64,000 nucleotides of DNA from CAVTBX01 sp963733135. GTDB lineage: Bacteria > Actinomycetota > Thermoleophilia > Gaiellales > Gaiellaceae. A program made the translations under genes and the position numbers. Positions 52,214 to 59,429 of this stretch are shown here, piece after piece. Below the pieces are notes generated by a model. The model did no database searches. It was not told where the DNA came from and saw only the letters and a list, made by a program, of their open reading frames with translations. Each line of letters begins with the position of its first letter. The stretch's first letter is position 1. The stretch lies in NCBI GenBank assembly GCA_963733135.1, contig CAVTBX010000003.1, positions 1 to 64,000 of the forward strand. The letters run 5' to 3'.

Positions 52214-52771
52214 TCACGATAAGCAGCCCTTGACGAGCTCCTCCGCCCAGGACTCGCCGAGAGCAACGAGATCCATCGCGGCGACGACGTTCAGCAGCAT
52301 CCCGAAGGAGAAGAACGCGCGCAGACGCTCCTCGTCCGCGCCGCTCGCAGACGCGACGTAGCGATAGAGGTCGGCGTACCCGCGCCGGACGGCGGCTCGG
52401 ATTTCCTCGTCGTCGCAGGCGGCGTACGCCTGCATCTGGGCCAAGAGCTCCTGCCGGTCATGGAGAAGCCCGACATAGGCCTCGCCCATGGCGTCGAGCG
52501 CCTGCTCGGGCTCCGTCGAAACCACCGCCTCCTCGAACACCTCCAGGACGTGCCGAAAACCCGCCTCGACGCACGCGATGAAGAGCTCCTTCTTCGTTCC
52601 GAACAGCCGGAAGAGGTACGGCTGGGAGACGCCAACGCGCTCGGCAATGCGCTCCGTGGAGGTGCCGTGCAACCCTCGCACGGCGAACTCTTCTCGCGCG
52701 ATCGCAACGATCTGGCGGCGCCGCTCGTCTGCGCTCATACGGGTCTTGCCGGTTGCGCCGACGGCGGTCAT
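52214..52771 (-). CDS. TetR-family transcriptional regulator
   Basis: 185 residues. The N-terminal HTH domain is RRRQIVAIAREEFAVRGLHGTSTERIAERVGVSQPYLFRLFGTKKELFIACVE, the exact family shape. The C-terminal ligand-binding domain is helical (VLEVFEEAVVSTEPEQALDAMGEAYVGLL). The start is ATG 52771. An imperfect palindrome lies 11 bp upstream, so autoregulation is likely. It is in line with the fused AzlCD gene, which ends 47 bp upstream; the regulator may control that permease or the downstream gene. Confidence 0.85.
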   Translation of the reverse strand: MTAVGATGKTRMSADERRRQIVAIAREEFAVRGLHGTSTERIAERVGVSQPYLFRLFGTKKELFIACVEAGFRHVLEVFEEAVVSTEPEQALDAMGEAYVGLLHDRQELLAQMQAYAACDDEEIRAAVRRGYADLYRYVASASGADEERLRAFFSFGMLLNVVAAMDLVALGESWAEELVKGCLS

Positions 52772-52782
52772 GACGCCGGAAG

Positions 52783-52800
52783 TTAGCGGTCACTCACTAA
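52783..52800. promoter_or_regulatory. Candidate TetR operator
   Basis: TTAGCGGTCACTCACTAA lies 11 bp upstream of the TetR ATG. Its outer TTAG/CTAA arms are inverted, and GTCAC/TCAC half-site-like elements lie inside. TetR regulators often bind such 18-bp sites over their own promoters. Not a perfect palindrome. Confidence 0.4.
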
Positions 52801-52818
52801 TATGTCAACAATGGTTCG

Positions 52819-53700
52819 CTAGGCGACGAGGCGGGCGACGGCGGTTGCAGCAGCAGCGGCGGCGACCACGAAGAGGATCGGAAGCCTGGCCACGATCGCG
52901 AGGGCCGCCGCACCGATTCCCACGAGGCGAGCGTCGATGACGAGCTCGCGCTCTCCGCCGAAGACCTGAGTGGCCACGAGCGCTGCGAGCACGGTCGGCG
53001 CGAGCAGGGTGATCACCGAGGACACTCGGGGCGGCAACGACCGCCCCCGCCCGCCGAGCAGGACTGGCCCGACCGCTTTCAGGCAGAACGTGGCCGCGCC
53101 GGCGGCGGCTACGACGATCCAGACCGTCACCGGCGCACTCAGTCCGAGTAGACATACCGCGCTCGCCGCGAGGATCGGAACCCCGGGGGAGGAGACCGGA
53201 ACGAGAACCAGCGCGATCGCCGCAGCAAGAAGCGCGGCCAGGAGCGAGCGCCGGTCACGGACGAACCCCACGAGAAGCGCCAGGAAGAGCGCCGGGAACG
53301 CGGCATCGAGGCCGAAGCGCTCAGGGTCACCGATGAACGAGGCTCCAACAGCGCCGACCGCGGTTCCACTGACCCAGACCGCATAGAGAAGGAGTCCGGC
53401 GCCGACGAGGAGCCGACGGCTGTACTGCCCCGGCCCGGTCGAGGAGATCGCCCAGGACTCGTCGACGATGAGCTGAGCCTCGAGGAACCTGCGCCAGGCA
53501 GGGCCTTCGAATGCAGGCCCGATCGAGATGGAGATCGGGGCGTAGCGAGCGTTCAGGAGAATGGCGGCGCCGATTGCGGCCGCCGCGCTTCCGCCTGCAT
53601 CGAGGACAGACACTGCCGCGAACTGCGCCGAGCCGCCGAACGTCGTCGCCGACATGACGACCGCGGCAAGCGGGCCGAAGTCCGCCGCCTCCGCGAGCAC
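52819..53700 (-). CDS. Fused AzlC-AzlD branched-chain amino acid permease
   Basis: 293 residues as read from GTG 53700. The first ~190 are AzlC (EAADFGPLAAVVMSATTFGGSAQFAAVSVL, LLNARYAPISISIGP, LIVDESWAI, LDAAFPALFLALLVGFV). From about residue 195, VTVWIVVAAAGAATFCLKAVGPVLL starts an AzlD-like partner with PPRVSSVITLLAPTVLAALVATQVF. AzlC and AzlD normally are separate proteins forming one exporter. The frame is open upstream to ~53820, with a hydrophobic helix (LPFAVAAFAFAASFGVLA) preceded by no ATG/GTG/TTG; a CTG at 53805 might be the start. It overlaps or follows the TauE-like gene closely. Confidence 0.65.
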   Translation of the reverse strand: MLAEAADFGPLAAVVMSATTFGGSAQFAAVSVLDAGGSAAAAIGAAILLNARYAPISISIGPAFEGPAWRRFLEAQLIVDESWAISSTGPGQYSRRLLVGAGLLLYAVWVSGTAVGAVGASFIGDPERFGLDAAFPALFLALLVGFVRDRRSLLAALLAAAIALVLVPVSSPGVPILAASAVCLLGLSAPVTVWIVVAAAGAATFCLKAVGPVLLGGRGRSLPPRVSSVITLLAPTVLAALVATQVFGGERELVIDARLVGIGAAALAIVARLPILFVVAAAAAATAVARLVA

Positions 53701-53794
53701 TCCAAAGGACGCAGCGAACGCGAACGCGGCGACGGCGAACGGGAGGATCCTGCGCGCGCCGTCCCGATAGCGAGGGTCGTCGTCGAAGCTCGCG

Positions 53795-54580
53795 CTAGAA
53801 GCCAGGAACGATCTCCGTGAGCTTCAGCCCGGCGAGGACGAGCACCGTGGCGAGGGCAAGGCGGATCGTGCGATCCGGGAGCCGGACGGTGAGCTGGCTC
53901 CCGAGCAGGATCCCTGGAATCGAGCCGACCGCCAGCCACGCCACCGCGCTGAGATCGACGTTGCCCGCACCGAGGTGGGCGATCCCGGCAGCCCAGAGAA
54001 GCACGGCGGCGTGGAAGATGTCGGTCCCGACGATCTTCGAGGCAGTGAGGGGGAAGAGGAGCAACATCATCAGCCCGAAGAAGGTTCCGCTCCCCACGGA
54101 CGTGAGGCCGAGGATGAACCCGCCGAAGAGGCCAATCACGACAGCGAGAGCCCGGTCGCGATCCGTGAGGTGGTACGGCCGGTTCGACACGCTCTTGCGG
54201 CCGATGAGCGCCCGTGCGAGGAACGCGAGGCCGCCGACGACGAGCGCCCAGCCGAGAATCCGCGCTGATACGTCGTTGATGTCCTCGCCGTACTGGTCTT
54301 TCATGATCTCGATGACGTAGACGCCACCGAGCGAGGCCGGCACCGAGCCGACCGCGAGCCAGAACGTCAGCCGGGCGTGGACGTTCCCGAGCATTCGGTG
54401 CCGCCAGGCGCCGATCGACTTGAAGATCGCTCCGTGCAGGATGTCCGTCCCGACCGCGAGGACGACGTTGAAGTCGAAGACGAGGACGAGGACGGGGGTC
54501 ATCAAGCTCCCGCCCCCCATCCCCGTCATGCCCACGAGAATGCCGATCAGGAGCCCGGTAAGGGAGAGCTCCCAGGTCAT
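53795..54580 (-). CDS. TauE/SafE (TSUP) family permease, possible sulfite/sulfonate exporter
   Basis: 261 residues with 7-8 helices. LLIGILVGMTGMGGGSLMTPVLVLVF is the TSUP start and GLFGGFILGLTSVGSGTFFGLMML the second half-repeat; the two halves share the 'GxxxGxGGG' motif. TauE/SafE proteins move sulfite or organosulfur anions. Location directly after the sulfate adenylyltransferase gene, 30 bp apart across a REP palindrome, suggests export of sulfite or a sulfonate product. The next gene downstream (AzlCD) may be coupled to it. Confidence 0.75.
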   Translation of the reverse strand: MTWELSLTGLLIGILVGMTGMGGGSLMTPVLVLVFDFNVVLAVGTDILHGAIFKSIGAWRHRMLGNVHARLTFWLAVGSVPASLGGVYVIEIMKDQYGEDINDVSARILGWALVVGGLAFLARALIGRKSVSNRPYHLTDRDRALAVVIGLFGGFILGLTSVGSGTFFGLMMLLLFPLTASKIVGTDIFHAAVLLWAAGIAHLGAGNVDLSAVAWLAVGSIPGILLGSQLTVRLPDRTIRLALATVLVLAGLKLTEIVPGF

Positions 54581-54592
54581 GCGTCAAGCTCG

Positions 54593-54611
54593 AGGCGGGC
54601 TCTGCCCGCCT
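54593..54611. repeat. REP-like palindrome with a TTACG tail
   Basis: AGGCGGGC (54593-54600) pairs with GCCCGCCT (54604-54611) around TCT and is followed by TACGAG. The stem resembles the units at 20055, 21007 and 40278 with a variant tail (TTACG). It lies in the 30-bp gap between sat and the TSUP gene, touching the sat stop codon. Confidence 0.5.
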
Positions 54612-55750
54612 TACGAGCCCCGGTACGCCTCGATCAGCACCTGCGCGACCTCGGGCCGCGAGAACTCGGCCGGAGGCAGCTCGCCGTTGGCCAAGAGCTC
54701 GCGCACCTTCGTCCCCGAAAGGAACACGTGGTCGTCGCCGCCGTGGGGGCACGTCTTCGCCGTCGCCATCTGACCGCAGACCTTGCACCAGAAGGAGTGC
54801 TCGAAGAACATCGGCTCGATGTCCAGCTCGTGCGGCTCGAACTCGTCGAAGATGAGCTGGGCGTCGTACGTGCCGTAGTAGCTGCCGACCCCGGCGTGGT
54901 CGCGGCCGACGATGAAGTGCGAGCAGCCGTAGTTCTTCCGGCAGATCGCGTGCCAGATCGCCTCGCGCGGGCCCGCGTAGCGCATCGCGGCCGGGAAGCT
55001 CGAGACGACGACACGATCCTTCGGGTAGTAACCCTCGATCAGCACGTCGTAGGCCTCGACGCGGGTCGCAGCCGGCACGTCGTCCGACTTCGTCTCGCCG
55101 ACGAGCGGGTGGATGAGCAGACCGTCGACGGTCTCGAGCGCGCACTTCGTGAGGTACTCGTGGGCCCGGTGAATCGGGTTCCGGGTCTGGAAGCCGACGA
55201 CGCGCTTCCAGCCGCGCTCGGTGAAGAGCGCCCGCGTCTCGGCCGGATCCTTGTGAAGCTCCGGGAACGAGGGCTCGACACGGTCGAAGACCGTCACGGG
55301 CCCGGCGACGTACCGATCCGCCTGCGCGAAGAGCCGCGCGACGCCGGGATGCTCGCCGTCAGTCGTTCGGAAGCACCGTTCTGCTTCACGCTCCTTGTCG
55401 TAGTCGAAGACCTCCTCGACGTCCAGAACCGCGAGCGTGCGCCCGGACTCGTCCGCGAGCGCGACGCGGTCGCCCTTGGGCGCGTCGGCCGCCGCGAGGC
55501 AGACCGGCAGGGCCCAGGGGAGGTCGCTCGTGAGGTGCATGTCTTCGAGGACGCGCTCGTAGTCCGCGCGACCCATGAAACCCGGGAGCGGAGAGAGCGC
55601 TCCGGAGGCGAGCATGTCGAGATCAGAGACCTCGCGCGATGTGAGCGTGAGCGTCTCGAGCGAGTCGAGATCGTCCGGCCGCGACCCCGTGCGGTCGACG
55701 AGCTCGCCGCCGTGCGGCTGGATCAGCTGGTGCTCGGTGGCGACGCTCAT
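54611..55750 (-). CDS. sat: Sulfate adenylyltransferase (homomeric ATP sulfurylase)
   Basis: 379 residues. Activates sulfate to APS. Seen: VVGFQTRNPIHRAHE (the QxRNPxHRAH ATP-binding motif), PLVGETKSDDVPAATR, FPAAMRYAGPREAIWHA, IVGRDHAGVGSYYG, and a zinc-type CKVCGQMATAKTCPHG insert before FLSGTKVRELL. A single-polypeptide enzyme replaces CysDN. Its mRNA leader (112 nt after cysC) has a strong hairpin covering the ribosome site. Downstream of APS kinase and reductase; upstream of the TSUP gene. Confidence 0.9.
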   Translation of the reverse strand: MSVATEHQLIQPHGGELVDRTGSRPDDLDSLETLTLTSREVSDLDMLASGALSPLPGFMGRADYERVLEDMHLTSDLPWALPVCLAAADAPKGDRVALADESGRTLAVLDVEEVFDYDKEREAERCFRTTDGEHPGVARLFAQADRYVAGPVTVFDRVEPSFPELHKDPAETRALFTERGWKRVVGFQTRNPIHRAHEYLTKCALETVDGLLIHPLVGETKSDDVPAATRVEAYDVLIEGYYPKDRVVVSSFPAAMRYAGPREAIWHAICRKNYGCSHFIVGRDHAGVGSYYGTYDAQLIFDEFEPHELDIEPMFFEHSFWCKVCGQMATAKTCPHGGDDHVFLSGTKVRELLANGELPPAEFSRPEVAQVLIEAYRGS

Positions 55751-55784
55751 CGCGGGCCCCCTCCCAGGGTGGGGACCCCCCGCG
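55751..55784 (-). promoter_or_regulatory. Hairpin sequestering the sat ribosome-binding site
   Basis: On the minus strand CGCGGG pairs with CCCGCG, and inside it CCCC pairs with GGGG; the loop holds the strong GGGAGGGGG ribosome site (55757-55765) directly before the ATG at 55750. A second stem, GCGCG/CGCGC (55803-55818), lies 18 nt upstream. This could restrict translation. Confidence 0.5.
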
Positions 55785-55862
55785 AGCCCTGCCGTGAAAG
55801 TAGCGCGAGAAAGCGCGCGGGTGTGTGACGCTGTGTGTTGAGTGTGTGCCGATTCGACGCGG

Positions 55863-56462
55863 TCATGCGCGGACTCCGGCCTCGACGAGGCCGAGCTCCT
55901 CGAGACGCTCGACGACGACCTTGGCGCTCTCCTCGGGCGTCTGGGCCTCCGTGTCGACGACGATCTCCGGCTGCGCGGGCTCCTCGTACGGATCGTCGAC
56001 GCCGGTGAAGCCCTTGATCTCGCCGGCGAAGGCCTTGGCGTAGAGCCCGTTCACGTCCCGACGCGCACACTCGTCGACCGACGCCTTCACGTACACCTCG
56101 ACGAACTGCCCGTGCCGCTCGACAAGCTCCCTAGCCTTGGCGCGGGTCTCCTCATACGGCGAGATCGCGGCGCAGATCACGGCGCCGCCGTGGCGCGTCA
56201 GGCGGGATGCGACCCAGCCGATCCGCTCGATGTTCGTGTCCCGGTCCTCCTTCGAGAACCCGAGCCCCTTGGAGAGGCGCGTGCGGACGGTGTCCCCGTC
56301 GAGGTACTCGACGAGCGCACCGCGGGCATCGAGCTCCGGGCCAACGAGATGGGCGATCGTCGACTTGCCCGAGCCTGAGAGCCCTGTGAACCAGAGCGTG
56401 AATCCACCCTCTCTGGCACGGTCGCTCTCCGGGTGCTCGTGGGCGTAGATGTTCTCGGTCAT
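55863..56462 (-). CDS. cysC: Adenylylsulfate (APS) kinase
   Basis: 199 residues. P-loop LWFTGLSGSGKSTIAHLV, then YLDGDTVRTRLSKGLGFSKEDRDTNIERIGWVA, the hallmark of CysC, followed by ISPYEETRAKARELV, VYVKASVDECARRDVNGLY and DDPYEEPAQPEIVV. It makes PAPS. APS reductase (the upstream gene) acts on APS, so PAPS is probably for sulfation: a PAPS sulfotransferase is encoded at 34697. ATG overlaps the stop of the upstream cysH gene by 4 bp. Confidence 0.9.
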   Translation of the reverse strand: MTENIYAHEHPESDRAREGGFTLWFTGLSGSGKSTIAHLVGPELDARGALVEYLDGDTVRTRLSKGLGFSKEDRDTNIERIGWVASRLTRHGGAVICAAISPYEETRAKARELVERHGQFVEVYVKASVDECARRDVNGLYAKAFAGEIKGFTGVDDPYEEPAQPEIVVDTEAQTPEESAKVVVERLEELGLVEAGVRA

Positions 56463-57196
56463 GCTCCTCCTCTGTTTGCCTCGTGGATACCGCATTCGAG
56501 CTTGTCCGAGCCGGCCCAGCGGCCTGCTCGCTCTTCTTCGTCCGGCCGCGTTGGCCTCGTGCAAGGAATGCAGCCGATCGAACGGTAGCCAGCGTCGTGC
56601 AATGGGTTGTAGGGGATGTCGTTCGCGACGATGTACGACCAGACGCGCGCCTCGTCCCAATCCGCCAGCGGCTGGATCTTCCAGACCCCGTAGCGCTCCG
56701 AGCGTTCGACCTTCCCCGCGGCGGCGCGAGACGGCGACTGATCGCGCCGGATGCCGGAGATCCACGCGTCGTAGGGCTCGAGGGCTCTGATCAGCGGCTC
56801 GACCTTCCGGATCCCGCAGCAGCGGTCGGGATCGGTCTCCCAGAGGTTCGGCCCTTCCTGCTTGTGCTGCTCGGCGACCGTGAGCACCTCGGGCTGGATG
56901 AGGGTTAGCCCGTACCGCTCGACGAGCCGCTCGCGCGTCTCGTAGGTCTCCTTGAAGAAGAGGTGCGTGTCGAGCTCGATGACGTCGATTTCGAGACCGA
57001 GCTCCGAGACGAGATGAACGAGCACCGAGGACTGCTTCTGCCAGGAGCAGCTCAGGCATAGCCTCCCCCCGAACTCGGCGTGCGCCCACCGAATGACCTC
57101 CTCGGCGGGCATCGCGTCGAGCTCGGCCGCGCTCAAGCCACCTGGGAGCCCGCCGTCGAGGACGTCGTTCTCAGTCGGCAGCGGCAGGCTGCTCAC
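56459..57196 (-). CDS. cysH: Adenylylsulfate (APS) reductase, assimilatory, iron-sulfur type
   Basis: 245 residues. Reduces APS to sulfite with thioredoxin. The four Fe-S Cys are seen as RCCGIRKVEPL and GCIPCTRP, placing it with APS rather than PAPS reductases; SGIRRDQSPSRA is the substrate-binding block, and ECGIH near the C-terminus holds the catalytic Cys. Overlaps comA by 26 bp upstream and cysC by 4 bp downstream. No sulfite reductase gene is visible, so the sulfite may be used by ComA. Confidence 0.9.
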   Translation of the reverse strand: MSSLPLPTENDVLDGGLPGGLSAAELDAMPAEEVIRWAHAEFGGRLCLSCSWQKQSSVLVHLVSELGLEIDVIELDTHLFFKETYETRERLVERYGLTLIQPEVLTVAEQHKQEGPNLWETDPDRCCGIRKVEPLIRALEPYDAWISGIRRDQSPSRAAAGKVERSERYGVWKIQPLADWDEARVWSYIVANDIPYNPLHDAGYRSIGCIPCTRPTRPDEEERAGRWAGSDKLECGIHEANRGGA

Positions 57197-57962
57197 GGAG
57201 CAGCACCTCCATCAGCGTGTCGGAGCGCAAGCCCAGTCGCAGCGTCTCGAGCGGAATGACCTCTTCGGGCGGAATGTTGCCAAGGTTGACATCGGGGCCG
57301 AAGTGCTTCACGAAGTAGCCCTGCGAGGCCTTGGTCGGCGCCTCGAAGACGACATCGCCGATCTCGAGCTCGTGGACGATCTCGTCGATGAGCCCGGTTC
57401 GCATCTCTCCGTTCGGCCTGAAGATGCCGGCCGTGCCGCCCTCGCGGCCCTCCGTGATCACCTTCCAGGCGCCGGCTTCGAGCTCCTCCCTCATCCACGC
57501 GACCCACTGGTAGGGCGCGAACACGGTCGTCTCGTCCTTCGACCCCACCTCGGAGAGGACCACGAAGTCGTGCGCGAGCTCGGCGATGAGCTCGAGCTTC
57601 TCTTCGCGCTCGAGGCCGACCGTCCCGTCCGAGACCTCGACGTGCGTGATGCCATAGTCCGACAGCCAGCTCCGGTACTCGTCGAGCTTTCCGAGGCCCA
57701 CGACTGCCTCGAAGAACGTCCCTCCGCAGACCACGGGAGTGCCGTGGGAGCGGCAGAGCTCCACCTTCTCCCGCAGCCTGTTCGTCACGTACGCCGTGCC
57801 CCAGCCGAGCTTCAGGATGTCGACGTACTCACCTGCCGACTCGAAGAGTCCCTCGACGTCGTGGAGGGTCATGCCTTTGTCCATGACGTGGGTAAGGCCG
57901 CGCTCGCGCGGCTTTGGGCTCCGGGCCGGGACGTTCAGGAAGCCGTCGCTAGAGCCGGGCAT
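57171..57962 (-). CDS. comA: Phosphosulfolactate synthase (ComA family)
   Basis: 263 residues. In methanogens ComA adds sulfite to phosphoenolpyruvate to give (R)-phosphosulfolactate, the first step of coenzyme M synthesis; in Bacillus the homologue makes sulfolactate. Family features here: LTHVMDKGMTLHDVEGLFES, DILKLGWGTAYV, VVCGGTFFEAVV, ITHVEVSDGTVGL, FVVLSEVGSKDE and KVITEGREGGTAGIF. The start ATG (57962) overlaps the hydratase beta gene by 14 bp and its end overlaps cysH by 26 bp. This couples it to sulfite production. Confidence 0.85.
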   Translation of the reverse strand: MPGSSDGFLNVPARSPKPRERGLTHVMDKGMTLHDVEGLFESAGEYVDILKLGWGTAYVTNRLREKVELCRSHGTPVVCGGTFFEAVVGLGKLDEYRSWLSDYGITHVEVSDGTVGLEREEKLELIAELAHDFVVLSEVGSKDETTVFAPYQWVAWMREELEAGAWKVITEGREGGTAGIFRPNGEMRTGLIDEIVHELEIGDVVFEAPTKASQGYFVKHFGPDVNLGNIPPEEVIPLETLRLGLRSDTLMEVLLREQPAAAD

Positions 57963-58533
57963 ACAGATCCTCCAGTCGCTTCTTTGCCTCCGCCTGCACG
58001 TCGTGGTAGAGCGACGTGCCGTGCGAGTCGATGCCGACGGTGAGCGGCCCGAAGTCCTTGACGCGGAACTTCCAGAGGCACTCGGGCATGAGGTCCTCCC
58101 ACTCGACCTCCTCGATCTCCTCGATCTGCGTCGTCTCGAGCGCCGCGGCCCCACCGACGATCGCGAAGTAGACCATTCCGAGCCGGCGCATGGGCTCGAT
58201 CGCCTCGTCGGGCAGGCCGCCCTTCCCGCAGATCGCGCGCACGCCGTAGTCGCGCCCGAGCGGCTCCGTGAACCGCACCATCCGTGCGCTCGTGGTCGTC
58301 CCGATGCACATCTTCTCGTAGCGGCCCTCGCCGACCTTGCGAACGTTGGGCGCCGTATGAAGCAGAAACGCGCCGCTTAGATCCATCTGCGGCTTCTGGC
58401 CCTGGTCGAACATCCGGATCTGCGTCCGGTCGCGGATGCCGACGACATGCCCATCGACCGTGACCGAGTCCCCGGCGCGGAGTTCGCGGATCGTCGCCTC
58501 GTCCGTGGGAAAGGTGATGCGATGGTCGGGCAC
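57949..58533 (-). CDS. Class I fumarate hydratase-type beta subunit
   Basis: 194 residues. ITFPTDEATIRELRAGDSVTVDGHVVGIRDRTQ (beta-barrel swivel), GAFLLHTAPNVRKVGEGRYEKMCIGTTTSARM and CGKGGLPDEAIEPMRRLGMVYFAIVGGAAAL with the swivel domain of iron-sulfur hydratases. The family includes fumarase, L(+)-tartrate dehydratase and related beta chains; a fumarase C-terminal domain is the closest by layout. GTG start overlaps the alpha subunit stop by 3 bp. Possible substrates are discussed with the operon. Confidence 0.8.
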   Translation of the reverse strand: MPDHRITFPTDEATIRELRAGDSVTVDGHVVGIRDRTQIRMFDQGQKPQMDLSGAFLLHTAPNVRKVGEGRYEKMCIGTTTSARMVRFTEPLGRDYGVRAICGKGGLPDEAIEPMRRLGMVYFAIVGGAAALETTQIEEIEEVEWEDLMPECLWKFRVKDFGPLTVGIDSHGTSLYHDVQAEAKKRLEDLYARL

Positions 58534-59429
58534 TAGGCCTCGCGGTCGAAGTCGACGGAGCCGTCCGCGGCGACGTGCGCCGTCGCACGTCGCGCCGCCC
58601 AGCACTGGTAGTTCACGGCGACGGGGTTCAGGGTCATGTGCGTGTCCGCGTGCTCGATGTGGCATTGCAGCACCGTCACGTCGCCGCCGAGGCCCATCGG
58701 CCCGATCCCGGTCTCGTTCAGGAGCCCGAAGAGCTCCTCTTCGAGCTTCGCCACCTCGGGATCGGCGTTTCGCGTGCCGACCGGTCGCGCGATCGCCTCC
58801 TTGGCGAGGTGCATCGCGTAGTCGGCCGACCCGCCGATCCCGACGCCGACGATCCCGGGCGGGCAAGGCTTGCCGCCGGCGTCGACGATGGACTCGAGGA
58901 CGAACTGCTTGATGCCCTTCACGCCGTCGGCCGGCACGCACATCTTCAGGAAGCTCATGTTCTCCGAGCCCGAGCCCTTCGGGACGCACTTCACGTCGAG
59001 CCCGTCCCAGTCGGGCACGAACTCCCAGTGCACGATGGGCACGCGGTAGCCCACATTCTGGCCTGTGTTCTCGCGCGTCAGCGTGTGCACGGTGTTCGAG
59101 CGCAGCGGATGCTCGACAGTCGCGCGCTCGGTGCCGTCGTAGAGCGCCTCGTAGATCCGGGCGGGATGGAGCGGGAAGTGCTCGCCGACGCGGCAGTAGT
59201 AGACAGCGATGCCCGTGTCCTGGCAGACGAGGTTCTTCTCAGAGTCCGCGACCTCGACGTTCCGGATGATCGTGTCGAGGACGCGCTGTCCCGGCGTCGA
59301 CGTCTCGCGGCCGCGTGCCTCGACGAGCGCGTCCCGGAGGTCCTGCGGGATGTCCTTCAGCGCCCACACGTAGAGGTACGCTGCGGCGTCGCGGACCGCC
59401 GCCTGGATGTCGGTCGCAACAGTGCTCAT
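58533..59429 (-). CDS. Class I fumarate hydratase-type alpha subunit (4Fe-4S)
   Basis: 298 residues. Iron-sulfur Cys in LVCQDTGIAVYYCRVG, then GSGSENMSFLKMCVPADGVKGIKQFVLE, PPGIVGVGIGGSADYAMHLAKEA and VTVLQCHIEHADTHMTLNPVAVNYQCW, all class I hydratase landmarks. It binds the 4Fe-4S cluster that activates the water-addition site. Likely acts with the beta subunit on a fumarate-type substrate; tartrate dehydratases share these motifs. ATG overlaps the flavoprotein stop (ATGA). Confidence 0.8.
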   Translation of the reverse strand: MSTVATDIQAAVRDAAAYLYVWALKDIPQDLRDALVEARGRETSTPGQRVLDTIIRNVEVADSEKNLVCQDTGIAVYYCRVGEHFPLHPARIYEALYDGTERATVEHPLRSNTVHTLTRENTGQNVGYRVPIVHWEFVPDWDGLDVKCVPKGSGSENMSFLKMCVPADGVKGIKQFVLESIVDAGGKPCPPGIVGVGIGGSADYAMHLAKEAIARPVGTRNADPEVAKLEEELFGLLNETGIGPMGLGGDVTVLQCHIEHADTHMTLNPVAVNYQCWAARRATAHVAADGSVDFDREA

